Of a DNA stretch of 64,000 nt, positions 32,699 to 44,731 are shown piece after piece. Position numbers and translations under genes: made by a program. Each line of letters opens with the position of its first letter. The first letter of the stretch is position 1. Source of the stretch: Prostheceraeus crozeri (Eukaryota; Platyhelminthes; Polycladida; Euryleptidae); assembly GCA_907163375.1 (NCBI GenBank), contig CAJQUW010006119.1, forward strand, positions 5,001 to 69,000, given 5' to 3'. The notes under the pieces are model-generated. The model searched no databases, was not told the origin of the DNA, and was given only the letters and a program-made list of their open reading frames with translations.

Positions 32699-33471
32699 TG
32701 GGAAGGCGCTGGCGCAAACGACTTCCCTGCCTCGTTTCCTGAATTCCTAACACCTTCGTCTTTGTGAGGACAATTCGGAGAAATGTGACCAAATTCCCCA
32801 CACTTGAAGCACGTCCTCCTCTCCTGCCAAGACTTTTTCGGACAATTCTTGGCTATATGCCCCTCCTCATCACAGTGATAACACTTCGGTCTTGGGTTGG
32901 TTGGGTACTTTTTCTCGAATTTAGGATTTGGCCGACTGCCAGAAGTCCCACCTGAACTAAGCGACACTGCACACGTCTCCACCCGATTATACTTGCTAGT
33001 CAACATTCTAGCCTTTTCAATCAACGAAGTCATAGAACACGAGCTGACATTCGCCAGAGAGCGCAACTGAACCGAGACATCTTGAGGCATACCGACGACA
33101 AAAGCACATCTTATCATGTTCTCATCTTTAATCTCGGCAAGACGAGCCAACCGACGCAAATCCGAAATGAACAAATCTACAGCCTCCCCAGGACACCATC
33201 TTCGTCTCAACAATTCTTCATAGGCCTCAAAATTATTCAAAGAGAAAGCTTTGAGCAACGCATTTTCAATCTTTTCACTATCTCCCTTGTCGGCATCGCT
33301 CAATTCATCATACACCGAAAAGGCAGCACCCTCCAGGAAAAGCGGAATCAATGAATCAACATCAGAGATTTTGCGCAACTTCGCAACAAGCTTGATCTTT
33401 TTCAACCAGATGTGAACATCACCTGTTCCATCATAATTTGACAAAGTCTGTTTGATGTCATTTGCTGCCAT
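32695..33471 (-). mobile_element. gag of the same LTR retrotransposon
   Basis: 258 codons, open, from MAANDIKQTLSNYDGTGDVH. The first 180 residues are a helical retrotransposon capsid-like region (WLKKIKLVAKLRKISDVDSL, FEAYEELLRRRWCPGEAVD). It ends with two CCHC zinc knuckles: CYHCDEEGHIAKNC and CFKCGEFGHISPNC, the nucleocapsid signature that binds the element's RNA. Gag of this kind is widespread in Ty3/gypsy-like elements. It is followed directly by pol on the same strand. Together the two genes look whole. A 5' LTR should lie beyond 33.5 kb but I could not recognise one. Confidence 0.9.
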
Positions 33472-33587
33472 AGCCGTGATAGCTTATGATTTATTTAGAC
33501 AATATATATAATTCAAATGTACAAAGCAAATGACTTACCCGAAAATTTCACGCTTTGATTGCCAAACCAAATATTTGCAAAATAACA

Positions 33588-33712
33588 CCTTGCTTACGAG
33601 CCTAAACTCTCACTACTTATGGAAAACAGACAAAACCTTGCTTACGAAACTACAACCACTAGGAAACGACAATACCTCAACCTTGCTTACGAAACTACGA
33701 ACACTAAGACAC
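33588..33712. repeat. Short tandem repeat upstream of gag
   Basis: The word CCTTGCTTACGAAACTA recurs three times (33,589, 33,631 and 33,681, the first copy diverged), each followed by a form of CGAACACTAAG. It lies where the leader or LTR of the minus-strand element would be. From 33,712 to 34,814 I see nothing else but AT-rich DNA. Confidence 0.6.
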
Positions 33713-34814
33713 AACACGTACTTCAAACTACCTTCATCTGACGAATCCCCACATCCGCTCGAGAATCACAACTCTTTTTCAAAATTAAGCATAAACGTTT
33801 TCGTGGAAACTATACAGATAAACAAATCAGAAAATAATACAATTGATCACCACATATAAAGAAATTAAATCCAAGTACAATTCTTACCGACAAACAAAAG
33901 TTTATTCTAGTTTCATGAACAATTTTATTGAGAGTACAACAGAATTTGTATTTGTATAATTTTACACGTAGTTTCGTTGGTGAAGAAAAACAAAGTCAAG
34001 GTCATATATTTACAAAAGGATTCCACAACGTCCTTTGACATGCCAAAGTTTTCTATTGAGCTAATGCGTCTTGCAGTGTCTTCGTTTCCAAAAAGGAAAT
34101 GCTGTTTAGTTTTCGTGAGTTTGTAGGCTTGTTAAACTAGATACGTGATTACTGTTTATGACTGGATTGTAAACAGCAGATGCTTGATCGTATGCATTAT
34201 CTCATGCCCGTTATCTTATCAGTTATAAAAGGTACATTTAGCTTAATCCTAGTAAATGGGGGGGTGGAGATGGGATACTACGTGGAGTCTGATGGTATAC
34301 CCGTGCATTTATCAGCAACCGCTGCTGATAAAGACAGATTATCATGAAAGAGGCGTCAATATTTGAAGCTGTCAAATCTGTAAGGAAGAAACATGAGGCA
34401 TTGGACGAGTGAAGAATCTTATTGCATGAAAGGGATAAAAATTGAGTATGACAGGAAGCCATTAAAAAAGGCGATTTGATCGGAGTTAGGCAAGCAAATG
34501 AATTGTTGGACAATACTCAAAGTAAAAAGAAGTTCGGCACACAGAAGCATTCGAGTTATGAGTGAATAAAGAAAGCGTCACACATTGTTAAAAGTGGCCA
34601 AAAGGCTGAAGACTTCCAAAGAACTTGATATTTTGTTGTATCACCCTGCCTACCATGCTTCACCTAGATTTCTCGCATGCTCAACTTTAGTATAACATGA
34701 GTTGTCATCTTATTTTCGTTGTAGATGATGACATGACGGACAGTGATAGAGAGAATATATTTTCTGACTACTACAGTTAAATTTGACATATGCGCGCATA
34801 AGTGTATAATCTTT

Positions 34815-35450
34815 GGTATTAATGGGTTATCTCGCCTCCCCTAGGTTTTCAAATTTGTCTAGCATTTGCAAAAATGTATCAATCGCCACCAAACTTCAGG
34901 TACACGTAATTAGGCATATTTTCTACCCACATATAAAATTTCACGCAGATCGGAAAAGTACTTTTTGCATTAGAGACGATGACGTGAAGTGTAGCGATGT
35001 CAGCTGCTTGATTTGACTTCGTCTGTTCGACGCATTATTGCTACTCGTTTGTGCATTGTTCTCTCCACCTCTTTGTCTCATCCACTGTTATTTGAAATCT
35101 TCCAACGACCACTACCTTGCCACACCTTTATTAAGTTGAAAATGTTAGTGTAAGGGATATTGCTTGGTCATCATCACTTCAGGAGTTGTCGGGAAATGAC
35201 TTTGTTAACTTCAAGTGCTTTCTGCTCAGACTTGGCTCAGACGATGAGGTCAGAAGAAATCAGATCAAGCTGCAGCAACGCTTCACTTCAAGTTATCGCC
35301 CCTAATTCAGAACTTGTCCAATTTGGACAAGTTTTGGTATGTCAATAGAAAATATCCTCACTCACGTGCACTTGAAGTTTTGTAACGATTGATTCATTTC
35401 TACGGATTTTGCACAAATTTGAAAACGTGGGGGGGTAGCCCATAAGTACC
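34815..35450. mobile_element. Foldback MITE, copy 1
   Basis: A 636-bp element with arms of about 210 bp that are imperfect inverted copies of each other (34,815-35,025 and 35,245-35,450). It starts GGTATTAATGGGTTAT and ends CCCATAAGTACC. A candidate 6-bp duplication, ATCTTT, lies directly left and two bases to the right. It codes for nothing. It is a sister of the element at 35,657-36,286 and lies 206 bases from it. Confidence 0.75.
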
Positions 35451-35656
35451 TTATCTTTTGTAATGAATATATATTCCTTCATACGTTCGTGTCTTTTTAC
35501 CGATATCAAAATTACAATAACAACAGATGAATCTACTTCGGACCATAAACTGATTACAAAACGGAACCTCCTGGTGTGAGCTCATGTTATCGTCTAAGGA
35601 AAAATGCGACTTTATTGTTTTCCGATGAATATCGACATTTATCTGTAAGGCGAATT

Positions 35657-36286
35657 GGTACTTGTGGGTTATCTCCCCCCACGTTTTCAAATTTGTCTAC
35701 AATCCGTAGAAGTGAATCAATCATCACAGAACTTCAGAGACACGTATTTGAGTGTATTTTCTACCTACATGCAGAATTTTATGCAAATCTGAAAAGTACT
35801 TTTTGAATTAGAGACAGTGAAGTACGTGGAGTGTAGCGATGTCAGCAGCTTGATCTAACTTCGCCTGACCTCATCGTCTGAGTAGATAGCACTAGGTCAA
35901 CAAAGTCATGTCGCGACAACGTTGCAGTAGAAGTGATGATGATCCGGACCACATCCTTTCCATTGGTGTGCTTAATTTAAGAAATGTGTGGTGGGGTTGT
36001 GGTCGTGGGAAGATTTCAAATAGTAATGGATGAGACGGAGACGGAAAGAGAGCAATGCACACACGAGTAACAGTAATGCGTCGAACAGACAAAGTCAGAT
36101 CAAGCTGCCGACATCGCTACACTTCACGTCATCGTCTCGAATTCAAAAAGCACTTGTCGAATCTGCATATTTTTTGTATGTGGGTAGAAAATATTCAAAT
36201 ACGTATATCTGAAGTTTTGCGACAGTTGATTCATTTTTACAGATTTTAGACATTTGGAAACGTGGGTTGAATAACCCATAAGTACC
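35657..36286. mobile_element. Foldback MITE, copy 2
   Basis: A 630-bp element of the same family with ends GGTACTTGTGGGTTAT and ACCCATAAGTACC. Its arms share blocks such as GTAGCGATGTCAGC with copy 1. CGAATT lies directly left and two bases to the right of the ends, the same offset as in copy 1, which supports these words as target duplications. It codes for nothing. Confidence 0.75.
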
Positions 36287-36537
36287 GTCGAATTCATCAA
36301 ATTCGCTTGATAATTGATATTATCAATACTAAATGTATGGGCTGTTACTTTTCTATTTACTGGAAAAATTTCTGTCGGTTTTTCTTATCCCGATGTTTCA
36401 ATCATGGTTTCAATACTCGACTGCGCTAACCACTTTTGATGCAAACGCGGAATAATGATGTTCGAATGACGATTTAAAGCGGAAAAGCACGGTCATGTGT
36501 ACAGTGCTGCTAAGTAGCTAGACTGCATTTCATACAT

Positions 36538-37006
36538 GCCAAGTCTCCCGCATTTCGCGGGAGTCTCCCGCATTTTTAGTCAATCTCCCGCTCACCCGCA
36601 TAATTGCTTAAATATCCCGCATCGTCATTTATTTACGCCGTATTTTAAAGTAGGCCAACAGTTTTTATCCTTCTAGTGTGCTCTTTCCATCATTCAAATG
36701 TAACAGCAAGCGTTCGGACTGATTAGCCACTCACCGCTAGCCTATTCTTCGATTAGCCCTCCTCCATTCCCTCACAACCAATGAGAAGCATGCAATCATA
36801 CGTTTATTGAAAAGATAGATCTTCTTTTGATTCACGAATTCTATCTTTTTTATTGGAAATGTGACAAAACAATTGTCTTCAAAAATAAATATTCTCCATT
36901 TATTGAAGGAAATATAGGAAGTTGATAGGGCTTTTAAATATGATTTAATCTAATTTTACTATTTTTGTTGTTGGATCATTTGATGTTGTGTCTCCCGCAT
37001 TTTTTT
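36538..37006. repeat. Scattered TCTCCCGCATTT words
   Basis: TCTCCCGCATTT and variants (TCTCCCGC, ATCCCGCAT) occur five or six times between 36,544 and 36,625 and once more at 36,991. The first cluster includes a small inverted pair (GTCTCCCGCATTTCGCGGGAG). The rest of 36,287-37,420 is AT-rich except for the palindrome listed next. Confidence 0.5.
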
Positions 37007-37257
37007 TTGAAACCTTGGCATCTCTGGCATTTAATTTTGTTACGGGTGCACACAGCTCAAAATGGTTGGCGAAATTCATGGCTTGGCAGATACAGAAGCC
37101 CAAGTCATGGCAATTTCTCTGCATGAATTTCGACACCGCTGGCACGCACACATCACGCATCTGGCAACAGACGCGCGCCGGTAACACACACTGATAAGTG
37201 TAACAATATGTTAGTAACTCGTTGCAAGCATCAAGGGAACCGGTATGCATCAGTTCC

Positions 37258-37317
37258 AACCACAGAATTAGATTCATCTGCGCGCAGATAAACAAAATAT
37301 TTAATTCTGTGGTTCCA
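37258..37317. repeat. Nested palindrome
   Basis: AACCACAGAATTA and its inverse TAATTCTGTGGTT enclose a perfect 14-bp palindrome, ATCTGCGCGCAGAT. A CA/CG-alternating run (ACACACACGCGCG) follows directly. The structure could extrude as a cruciform. Confidence 0.75.
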
Positions 37318-37419
37318 ACACACACACACGCGCGTGCTTTCATGTGCAGGTTTGGCAGTCTTATCATCGAATGGCTTCTCATTGCAGTAAACCGAGACAA
37401 TAAGACTCCTTTAACAGAT

Positions 37420-38149
37420 TAGTCCGGCAGCCAGAACGAGTTTCTGCAGGGAACGAGGCCGAAAGTGAGACTTTCACAGAATGATGTACACCATATGCCT
37501 GCTACGAATCGGCACGTCTGCCGAGTTCTAGTGAGTTCCTCTTCGTCAGACAAGATCAAAGAAAACCACATGTAAATCCAATGGGACGCAGATTGCAGTT
37601 TTTGGCAAAAATGAAACTTTGTATGTTTTCTCTGATTAAACGAAAAGTACCAAGCCGAGAGTCATAATTTTTGACATGGAATGTCTTCAGGTCATTTCCT
37701 ATGATATGCATGTGCTTTTATCATGCATCTGATCGACAATGTATGTGAGAATGTGCCTCAATGTGGACAGAGTTGCTCAAAATGCTTGTGTTTGTCGACA
37801 TAAGAAGCTCGCCAAATCTAAATGCGTTTAGCTTTATAGACAGGGTTCATGAAAGTGAAAGGAAATGACCTGAAGACATTCCATGCCAAAAATTATGACT
37901 CTCGGCTTAGTATTTTTCGTTTAATTAAAGAAAACATACAAAGTTTCATTTTAGCTGAAAACTGCAATCTGCGTCCCATTGGATTTACATGTGTTTCTCT
38001 TTGATCTTGTCTGACAAGAAGAGGAACTCACTAGAACTCGGCAGACGCATCGATTCGTAGCAGGCATATGGTGTACATCATTCTGTGAAAGTCTCACTTT
38101 CAGCCTCGCTCCGGAATTTCTGCAGAAACTCGTTCTGGCTGCCGGACTA
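37420..38149. mobile_element. Foldback MITE with TA target duplication
   Basis: The element (37,422-38,147, 726 bp) starts GTCCGGCAGCCAGAACGAG and ends with the exact inverse. TA lies on each side (37,420-37,421 and 38,148-38,149), the target duplication of Tc1/mariner-type elements. The arms are about 285 bp each and very similar. The central part of about 150 bp is unique. There is no coding capacity. From 38,150 to 38,966 I see only AT-rich sequence. Confidence 0.88.
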
Positions 38150-38968
38150 GATGTGGATCAGCCACTTATCTCATCGTACGATTATTGTGGAAATATCCAA
38201 CAGAGCGAGGTGCGCTTACAGCAAATGAGGGACTTTGTTATTTATGGAATTGCATGCCTTTTACAACAACGGTACTTTGCTGTTTTTTTTTAATTCTTGA
38301 TCAAAACCAATCTGGCGTCAATGAGGCATCTTTTTGAGTGTTCGACAAGTGTTTTGGTGTCTCAACTGATAGAACAATTTTCAAGTGCAGCCATTTCAGT
38401 ATTCAATATGATCTACACTACATCATTGTAGCAAACATTTGAACACGAAATGGATCAATTCATGGCGAGGGTATAAGTGTGTACTGTCTTCACGTAACTG
38501 GCCTGGACAACATGTAAAAAATGAATGATGTCCTCAAAGCTAATAAGAAAACAATGGTGTAAAATTCACTAATCAAGATTTGTCGTGTGGTCGAGCGCGG
38601 ACTAATAATTTCAATTATTGCGTCCACTTTCAAATTGTTGCACGCTATCGCAATTGAATAAATACTTCAAAGTACTACATACAATCAAATTTTACTCCTT
38701 AATGCTTGATGACTTGATTATTATTACTTAAATTACTGTGCAATGATAAATTCTCGTTTCGATGATCTTCACAACATCTCATAAAGTTCAATATTTAGAT
38801 CTACTGATAAATTAGTTAGTAGCCACTTATCGTCGGTAAAACAAACCGATAGAAAAAGTCTTTTGATAAACTGAAATTTTATCATTAAATTGCGTGGTGC
38901 CATCAGTCTCTATTGCAAAAGGCCTTTCTGTCCGCTCTAGTTTCCCTATTAAACCTCTTTGATCTCTA

Positions 38969-39215
38969 CAGTCTGTTGAATTCAAGTTTCCATTCATTGA
39001 ATTCAAGATTCGATATCCAATGTTCAACTTTCGATAACACAGATTCATGTTTCGATAACTATGATTCAACTTTCCATGATGATAGATTCAAGATTCCATA
39101 TCATGGATTCAAGTTTCCATGATTTTTTTATCAAATTGGTTCACACAATTCTTCACATAACTTTCATTTCTATGAATATATGCGGATGACTTTGATCTCT
39201 ATAGAACTTCAAAAT
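38969..39215 (+). repeat. Left inverted repeat of the giant element
   Basis: 247 bp. Within it an 18-21 bp subunit (GATTCAAGTTTCCAT, GATTCAACTTTCGATAAC, GATTCATGTTTCGATAAC and so on) repeats about seven times, then a unique part follows (TTGGTTCACACAATTCTTC). Only two internal differences from the right copy are seen, around 39,162-39,166. Confidence 0.92.
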
Positions 39216-39264
39216 TAATATATTGTCAAAAAATCATCTTCGCGTGCGAATTCCGATGCAGTGT

Positions 39265-39415
39265 CTACACCTTTTTCAATTTTGATTTCAGAAGTTTAAA
39301 CTTCATTTTCTGAACTTCTAACTTTGCCTTAAGATTTTTTGATTTTGATCTCAGAACTTCTAACTTTGACTTCAGGGGTTTTAACTTTGACTTCAAAAAT
39401 TGTCAATTTGCTGCT
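39265..39415. repeat. Degenerate short tandem repeat
   Basis: Variants of TTCTAACTTTGACTTCA recur every 20-25 bases beside the left inverted repeat. From here to 43,870 I found no gene; the stretch is AT-rich apart from the GC-rich repeat at 40.2 kb and a few repeats of GGTCCGTATT at 41,545-41,785. Confidence 0.5.
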
Positions 39416-40226
39416 ACTTTTCATCTTTAAACCACTGTATAGTAAAAAGATGAATGTCATTTTTAAATTTTGATTATACATATTTTATTTCATTAATTAT
39501 ATTCGCAGTTTCATGTCATATGAAGCACAGAGCAGACTGCTGTATTATCATATGTATAATCTTATCAAATTCAAGTATAATACAGCAAGCAGAAAACACA
39601 AGCAAAAAATCACAAGAAGGTCAAGTTCCAGGATTTAGACTTTACCCGTTCAAGACGGCTGGGAAGAATGGACACAGTCTTGGGATGTCAATTTAGTGGG
39701 AGATTCGTCAATTTTTGATTCAAGGTATATTAACCTCAAAGGTCTATAGCTCCATGGCCCATCCCAGTGGCACATGTGTACAAATGTCTTTCAAGTATTT
39801 GATAACAGCATATTTGAATATATGCGTTTAATATCTGAATGAGTGTTGACTATTGACTTGTTGCTAATTGATTCTATACTTATTTGCGATAATTACATGT
39901 CAGCTACTTTTCTCAAACAATTTGTAAAATAATTATTTATTTGATTATAATCTGCACTTAGCTCCAATTGCTATATTTTTGCTAAATTTGTTTCTGACCC
40001 ATGCAGTTCCTTTTTTCATCTTTCCATGCGATGATTCTTGTGTCTATAAAGCAATTCATGAAAGTACATGCTATGTAATGCAGAATATAAACATGCAATT
40101 GTGCGGTACTATGGAACACTGCCAGAAATCACAAGAAGAAGCTTTCACGATTGATGGCTTTTAAAAGAAACTTGTTCATATGCGTTATTTGACTCTGAAT
40201 GACATCAGCTGTCAAGTGACTCAGAC

Positions 40227-40392
40227 CATCCCTATCAACCACAAAAGTCGCCCAGCGGTCGCCGCGACAGCCCTCGGCGTCGCCGAAGTCGCCGCCGCCC
40301 GGCGACTCCTGGTGGCGGTCGCCTCGACTGTATGTGGGCGACCGTTGCCCGGCGACCGCTGTCAGCAGTTGCCTCGAGTGCCAACGGCGACC
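40227..40392 (+). repeat. GC-rich GCGACCGC repeat, left copy
   Basis: A sharply bounded GC-rich island in AT-rich DNA. It starts CATCCCTATCAACCA and is filled with variants of GGCGACCGC/GCGGTCGCC. An inverted relative lies at 49,832-50,040. It is probably a non-autonomous element or its end. Confidence 0.7.
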
Positions 40393-43300
40393 TTCATCAT
40401 ATGTCTGGTTTTAGCATTTAAATGCCTCCATGATGTCAGAAAGGCAATATTCCGGCTTCGCAAAACTGATAAATTGCAAAAATTTCGGCAATCAGCTTCA
40501 GAGTTTCTAATTAAGACTCAAATGTAGAATGCTTGTGGAAAAAGACGCTTCTGATGCAGAAATTCGAACGCATTTAATCAAACTAGATCGATGCATTTCC
40601 CGCGAGAAAATGAGTCGTGGGTCCCTCGTCAAAAAGTCTTGGGCCACATGAAAAAATTGGGACCAACAAATTTTTCGAAAATGGCTTATTTGGAAGTAAA
40701 AATGCATGATCATATCAATTTGTGACCGCTCTCATCGAAAAATGACGTGAAGTGTGATGTCTTGAAGTCGAGGTTTGGCCCCCCCAATTTTCACGTTTAT
40801 TTTTTTGACAGGGAGTGGTCGTGAGTCAGCCCTTAAATTCACACGAGCTAATTTTGAAATAGAACGACCCCAGAGTTGTCACACACACATTGAGCAGCGA
40901 ATTTGTTGTGATTTCTAAGAAAAACGTATCTCCAATGTTAGTGGACTGGCCCGAAACTGTCATCGATCGGCTGTCTGGCACATCTAGGCAAGTTTTTCCT
41001 TGGAATAAATAACCTTAGCTCTCATTTCTCTCAGTGATTTTCGCTACATGATGATGATGCATTCAATCGTGAAATGTTGCGTCAAACTGCAATGCTTCAT
41101 ATATATATGCTCAAAATTCTTGACTTGACCGTGAACTTTATATCATTCTGACCATGATTCTGACTATGCCTGAATTTCACCGCTTGTCAATTTTTTGGTC
41201 AATCAAGGTTGCAAGTTGTATTATTGTTCATTCATTAAATTGTGAATGAATGGAAGAATCCTCAATGAGTGTTGCATAATATCTCGGTCGCTTCAAGCCT
41301 GTGATACAGTGAGGGAGAGAATGGAGAGAGAGAATTCTATTAATAGAAGAGCGCTTTGTCCAGTCCAGCCCGATAGCAGATAACTTTCTCGTGCGCCTTC
41401 GATAGCGCAGCGCAATCGGAAGATCACATTTCAACTCGAGGGGTGAAATAGAGGTCATCGCTTCATTTCACAAAAAGAAATAGCGCAGAATAATCTGGAA
41501 GTTTCATTCGTGTCTCTACACTGTTAGGCAAAATGGGCCGTATTACAGGTAGGAAAGGGTCCGTATTACGATGGTCCGAAATTATTTTGAGAAAAATTCT
41601 GTCACGTGTGTTATTTATTACTGATTAATGCTTGCATACCTGAAAAATTGCTAACAATAAAGTTTAAAGAAAAAAGCAAAGTTGATTTTATCCAATAGTG
41701 CATGAAATCTTTAGAGGGTCCGTATTCACAATATATGTGAAGGTCCGAAATATGGTCTGCAATATTTCATAGGGTCCGTAGGCCACACTGGTTGACAAAA
41801 TTGCGGAAAAATTGCAATATATATCCGATAATACAGAAATAGTGCAATTTATAATTTGATGATATAAAACTATTACGATTTATATATAAACTGAAAAATT
41901 GCAGTTCTGAAAGTTATATATATTGCAATAAAATCATATGAAATGCAAATTATGAAAAGTATTGTAGAGGGCGCTCAAAGAGATCAATGACTTAGAATAT
42001 GGTTGGAATGTATGAATCAGATTGTCTGTAGGTGCGGTGACTTATTATTTTACGCCCGTATTATACGACGCATAACATTTCGAGAGGCTCTTACTGACTT
42101 ACAATGACTGTATCACTCAACGTCTTTTGGAATTCATTGCAATGCAGTTGTAACATCTCAATGTCAGCTTAATGACGTAAGCAAGTTGACAATGAGTGAC
42201 ATTCAGCGGGTGCTCCATCCATCCACTTCTTCAGCAATTAAGATTCATCAATTATTCTCCTATCACCCACCCCATCAATGTCTTCATTTCTCATTCACAT
42301 TCATTAACATTAGCATATGGAAAAGCAGAGCGTTGATTTGAGAATCACGTGCTCCATCTCAATCATCATTCGTTGATTTTAACTTGTAAAACTTTAACAT
42401 TTCTGTACATGTGATTGATTTCACTGAGAAGAAAATGAATATATATATATATTTGGTTTTGAGTTCTAGAGCAATGAAAAGTTATGCTTGAAGCGTAAAT
42501 CAAGGATCTAGATATCATTTGTGGATTAAGGGACATTTGAAATGATCTTCAGATCAGAAATGGAATGAAACATTCAACACAAGTGACAAACTTAATCATA
42601 CGAAAGAGTCAGCGCTCCTTTTTAATTGGCTTAAATTTGATGATAGACCAATGAGAATACGCCGACTGCTTTCAATGGATAATGAAATTAGAATTTGCTA
42701 TCTTCGACGAGTGAGAACTGCAAAACTTACGCTCCTGTTCTTTCAAATGAACTACACGTCTGTCGCATCGTTTTTATGTGATTAGCCATTGAGCGAAATA
42801 GTATGTGAATAAGACATAAATAATATTCAACGTTCGCATAAATTTAAACCATTGATAATTATTTATGTAACATATTTCTTTGAATACCCCGGAATACCCT
42901 TGAATTATGAGAATGTTATGTTGTACCTTTAGAATGTAGAATTATGGTTAATAATTATTTTTGAATTGAGACTCGAAACAGTAAGAGTCGCATTTTGATA
43001 ACCTGTATTATTCATATTATAAATTGCATTGGATAGGTAAGAATATGTTTAGGGAGGAGAAAAGTGAAGACCTCGTGGCCTCGACATGTCGCTCGCCATG
43101 TCCATCAAAATCAAAACTCGAGTTCGGTAGACGAGAGTTATTAGAAAGTTATCTTGAAGGTTTATTCGACTCACGCACGGCGAAAAGAAGTTAAAAACTG
43201 TATTCCTTAGCATTCATTTCCTATTACACATAGGGAAGAATAGACAATCTCAGCGAATCAACTACGTACCGGCGTACCACCCATGCTCGAGGGATGTAAC

Positions 43301-43870
43301 TTTCCCAGGGCCTATCACATATGTAATTATGTCTACCTTTATGTCTCACTCAACATCAGTTGGACGAATCAGTAAACGAGTCTACGAGAAGTTAGGTACC
43401 TGTATTTTCTCTAGAAGGTATACCTAACTTGATACGCTCTACATGTAAGCCTAGATGCTTCGTAAAAAAGCGGGTTTGTTCTTGGAGCTACTATTTATAC
43501 AGAAATTATTTACTAGCTTGTTTAGGTTATTAAAACGTACTTTGGATATGTAGGCCTACTGAAATGCTGCATTTGTGCCTATCACATGTAAAAGCCTACG
43601 ACAAGAGGAAAAAATTATAAGATACCTAAGGCTTTCAGCTTAGTCCATTACATCCCGCATACAGGTTAACTTGAATTATGTAAACTACCCAAATAACCCT
43701 AAACCATTCGCAATTATCGTGTCTCCCACACATTTTTCTACTGTGCTTATAGTAGGGCTATTAGGCTATCTTACAATTCGATCCCTTGTAGCTACTTGGG
43801 CTACCCGGTATTATGAAATAAGAGTTAGAACTTAAATGACATGATACAAAAATAGGAGGATACAAATGAT

Positions 43871-44290
43871 TTACTCTGCACGTTGTCCACGATGTCGAAG
43901 ACCAGATTATCACAAGAATTGTGCACTATTTCTATCATTTCACAATTTCGCTAAGTGAAAGAGACACGTTTTTATGGCAAATTCCGTTCTGGTCACTAAT
44001 TCAGGCAAAAGCACTTTCTTGGAGGACCTCCCCAGACTTGCTTAACATGATTCGGATGTCAAATGAGTTACTCTGCACGTTGTCCACGATGTCGAAGACC
44101 AGATTATCACAAGAATTGTGCACTATTTCTATCATTTCACAATTTCGCTAAGTGAAAGAGACACGTTTTTATGGCAAATTCCGTTCTGGTCACTAATTCA
44201 GGCAAAAGCACTTTCTTGGAGGACCTCCCCAGACTTGCTTAACATGATTCGGATGTCAAATGAATTACTCTGCACGATGTCGAAGACCAG
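43871..44290 (+). repeat. 197-bp tandem duplication, two copies and a part
   Basis: Units start at 43,871, 44,068 and 44,265, each opening TTACTCTGCACG. The first two are essentially identical; the third is cut short and lacks a few bases. The unit is open in one frame (HYFYHFTISLSERDTFLW, then WRTSPDLLNMIRMSNE). Identity between copies implies a very recent event. Confidence 0.9.
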
Positions 44291-44456
44291 ATTATCACAA
44301 GAATGTGTCATGTTGACCAATAATTATATGCTAACACATGTTTGTAAATGTGTAAAAGACGTGATGAGATGTCCAGACCTTACAGACATTGAATGCATGA
44401 CGCAAATATGCTTGCAAATGCTTAGACGAGAGCCTGTTGACGTTATAATTGAGTAA
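44265..44456 (+). CDS. Coding-like frame after the tandem repeat, unknown
   Basis: The frame leaving the tandem repeat continues as CTMSKTRLSQECVMLTNNYM, then THVCKCVKDVMRCPDLTDIE and QICLQMLRREPVDVIIE to a stop. Its Cys-rich, helical look is protein-like. It may be the last exon of a gene whose earlier part was duplicated in the 197-bp units. I recognise no family and found no clear acceptor. It lies 275 bases before the first exon of the spliced gene on the same strand. Confidence 0.3.
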   Translation, partial: LLCTMSKTRLSQECVMLTNNYMLTHVCKCVKDVMRCPDLTDIECMTQICLQMLRREPVDVIIE

Positions 44457-44731
44457 ATACGATGTCAGTAGCATTGAAAATTATCGCTCCTGCTGTAGGC
44501 AAAGAAGAATAAATGAGAGAAAATGTGTGCGTGTGCAGTAGGCATAATATATGAAAATTTTGAAATTTGCGATAGGCTATCCGTTCGTACAGTATCAATG
44601 TCATCCACAAATTTTTTTTGATAATCGATGATGGTAATGATCAAACTATTTACTAGTACATTTCGAGTGTAGTCCCCCCTGAAATCCCCTGAATTCCCTG
44701 AAATAATTTCCCAATTTATTTGTTGAATTGA

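Noticed and set aside
33866-33882. AAATCCAAGTACA near 33.87 kb, also at the edge of the 175-bp LTR-like segment, as evidence for a second LTR
   Set aside because: Only 13 bases match and similarity stops at once on both sides.
36945-37400. 151-codon minus-strand ORF
   Set aside because: It runs through the nested palindrome, the CA/CG repeat and the CTCCCGC repeat, so it is best explained as repeat translation.
41228-41458. 76-codon minus-strand ORF resembling a transposon scrap
   Set aside because: No motif that I recognise and no flanking structure.
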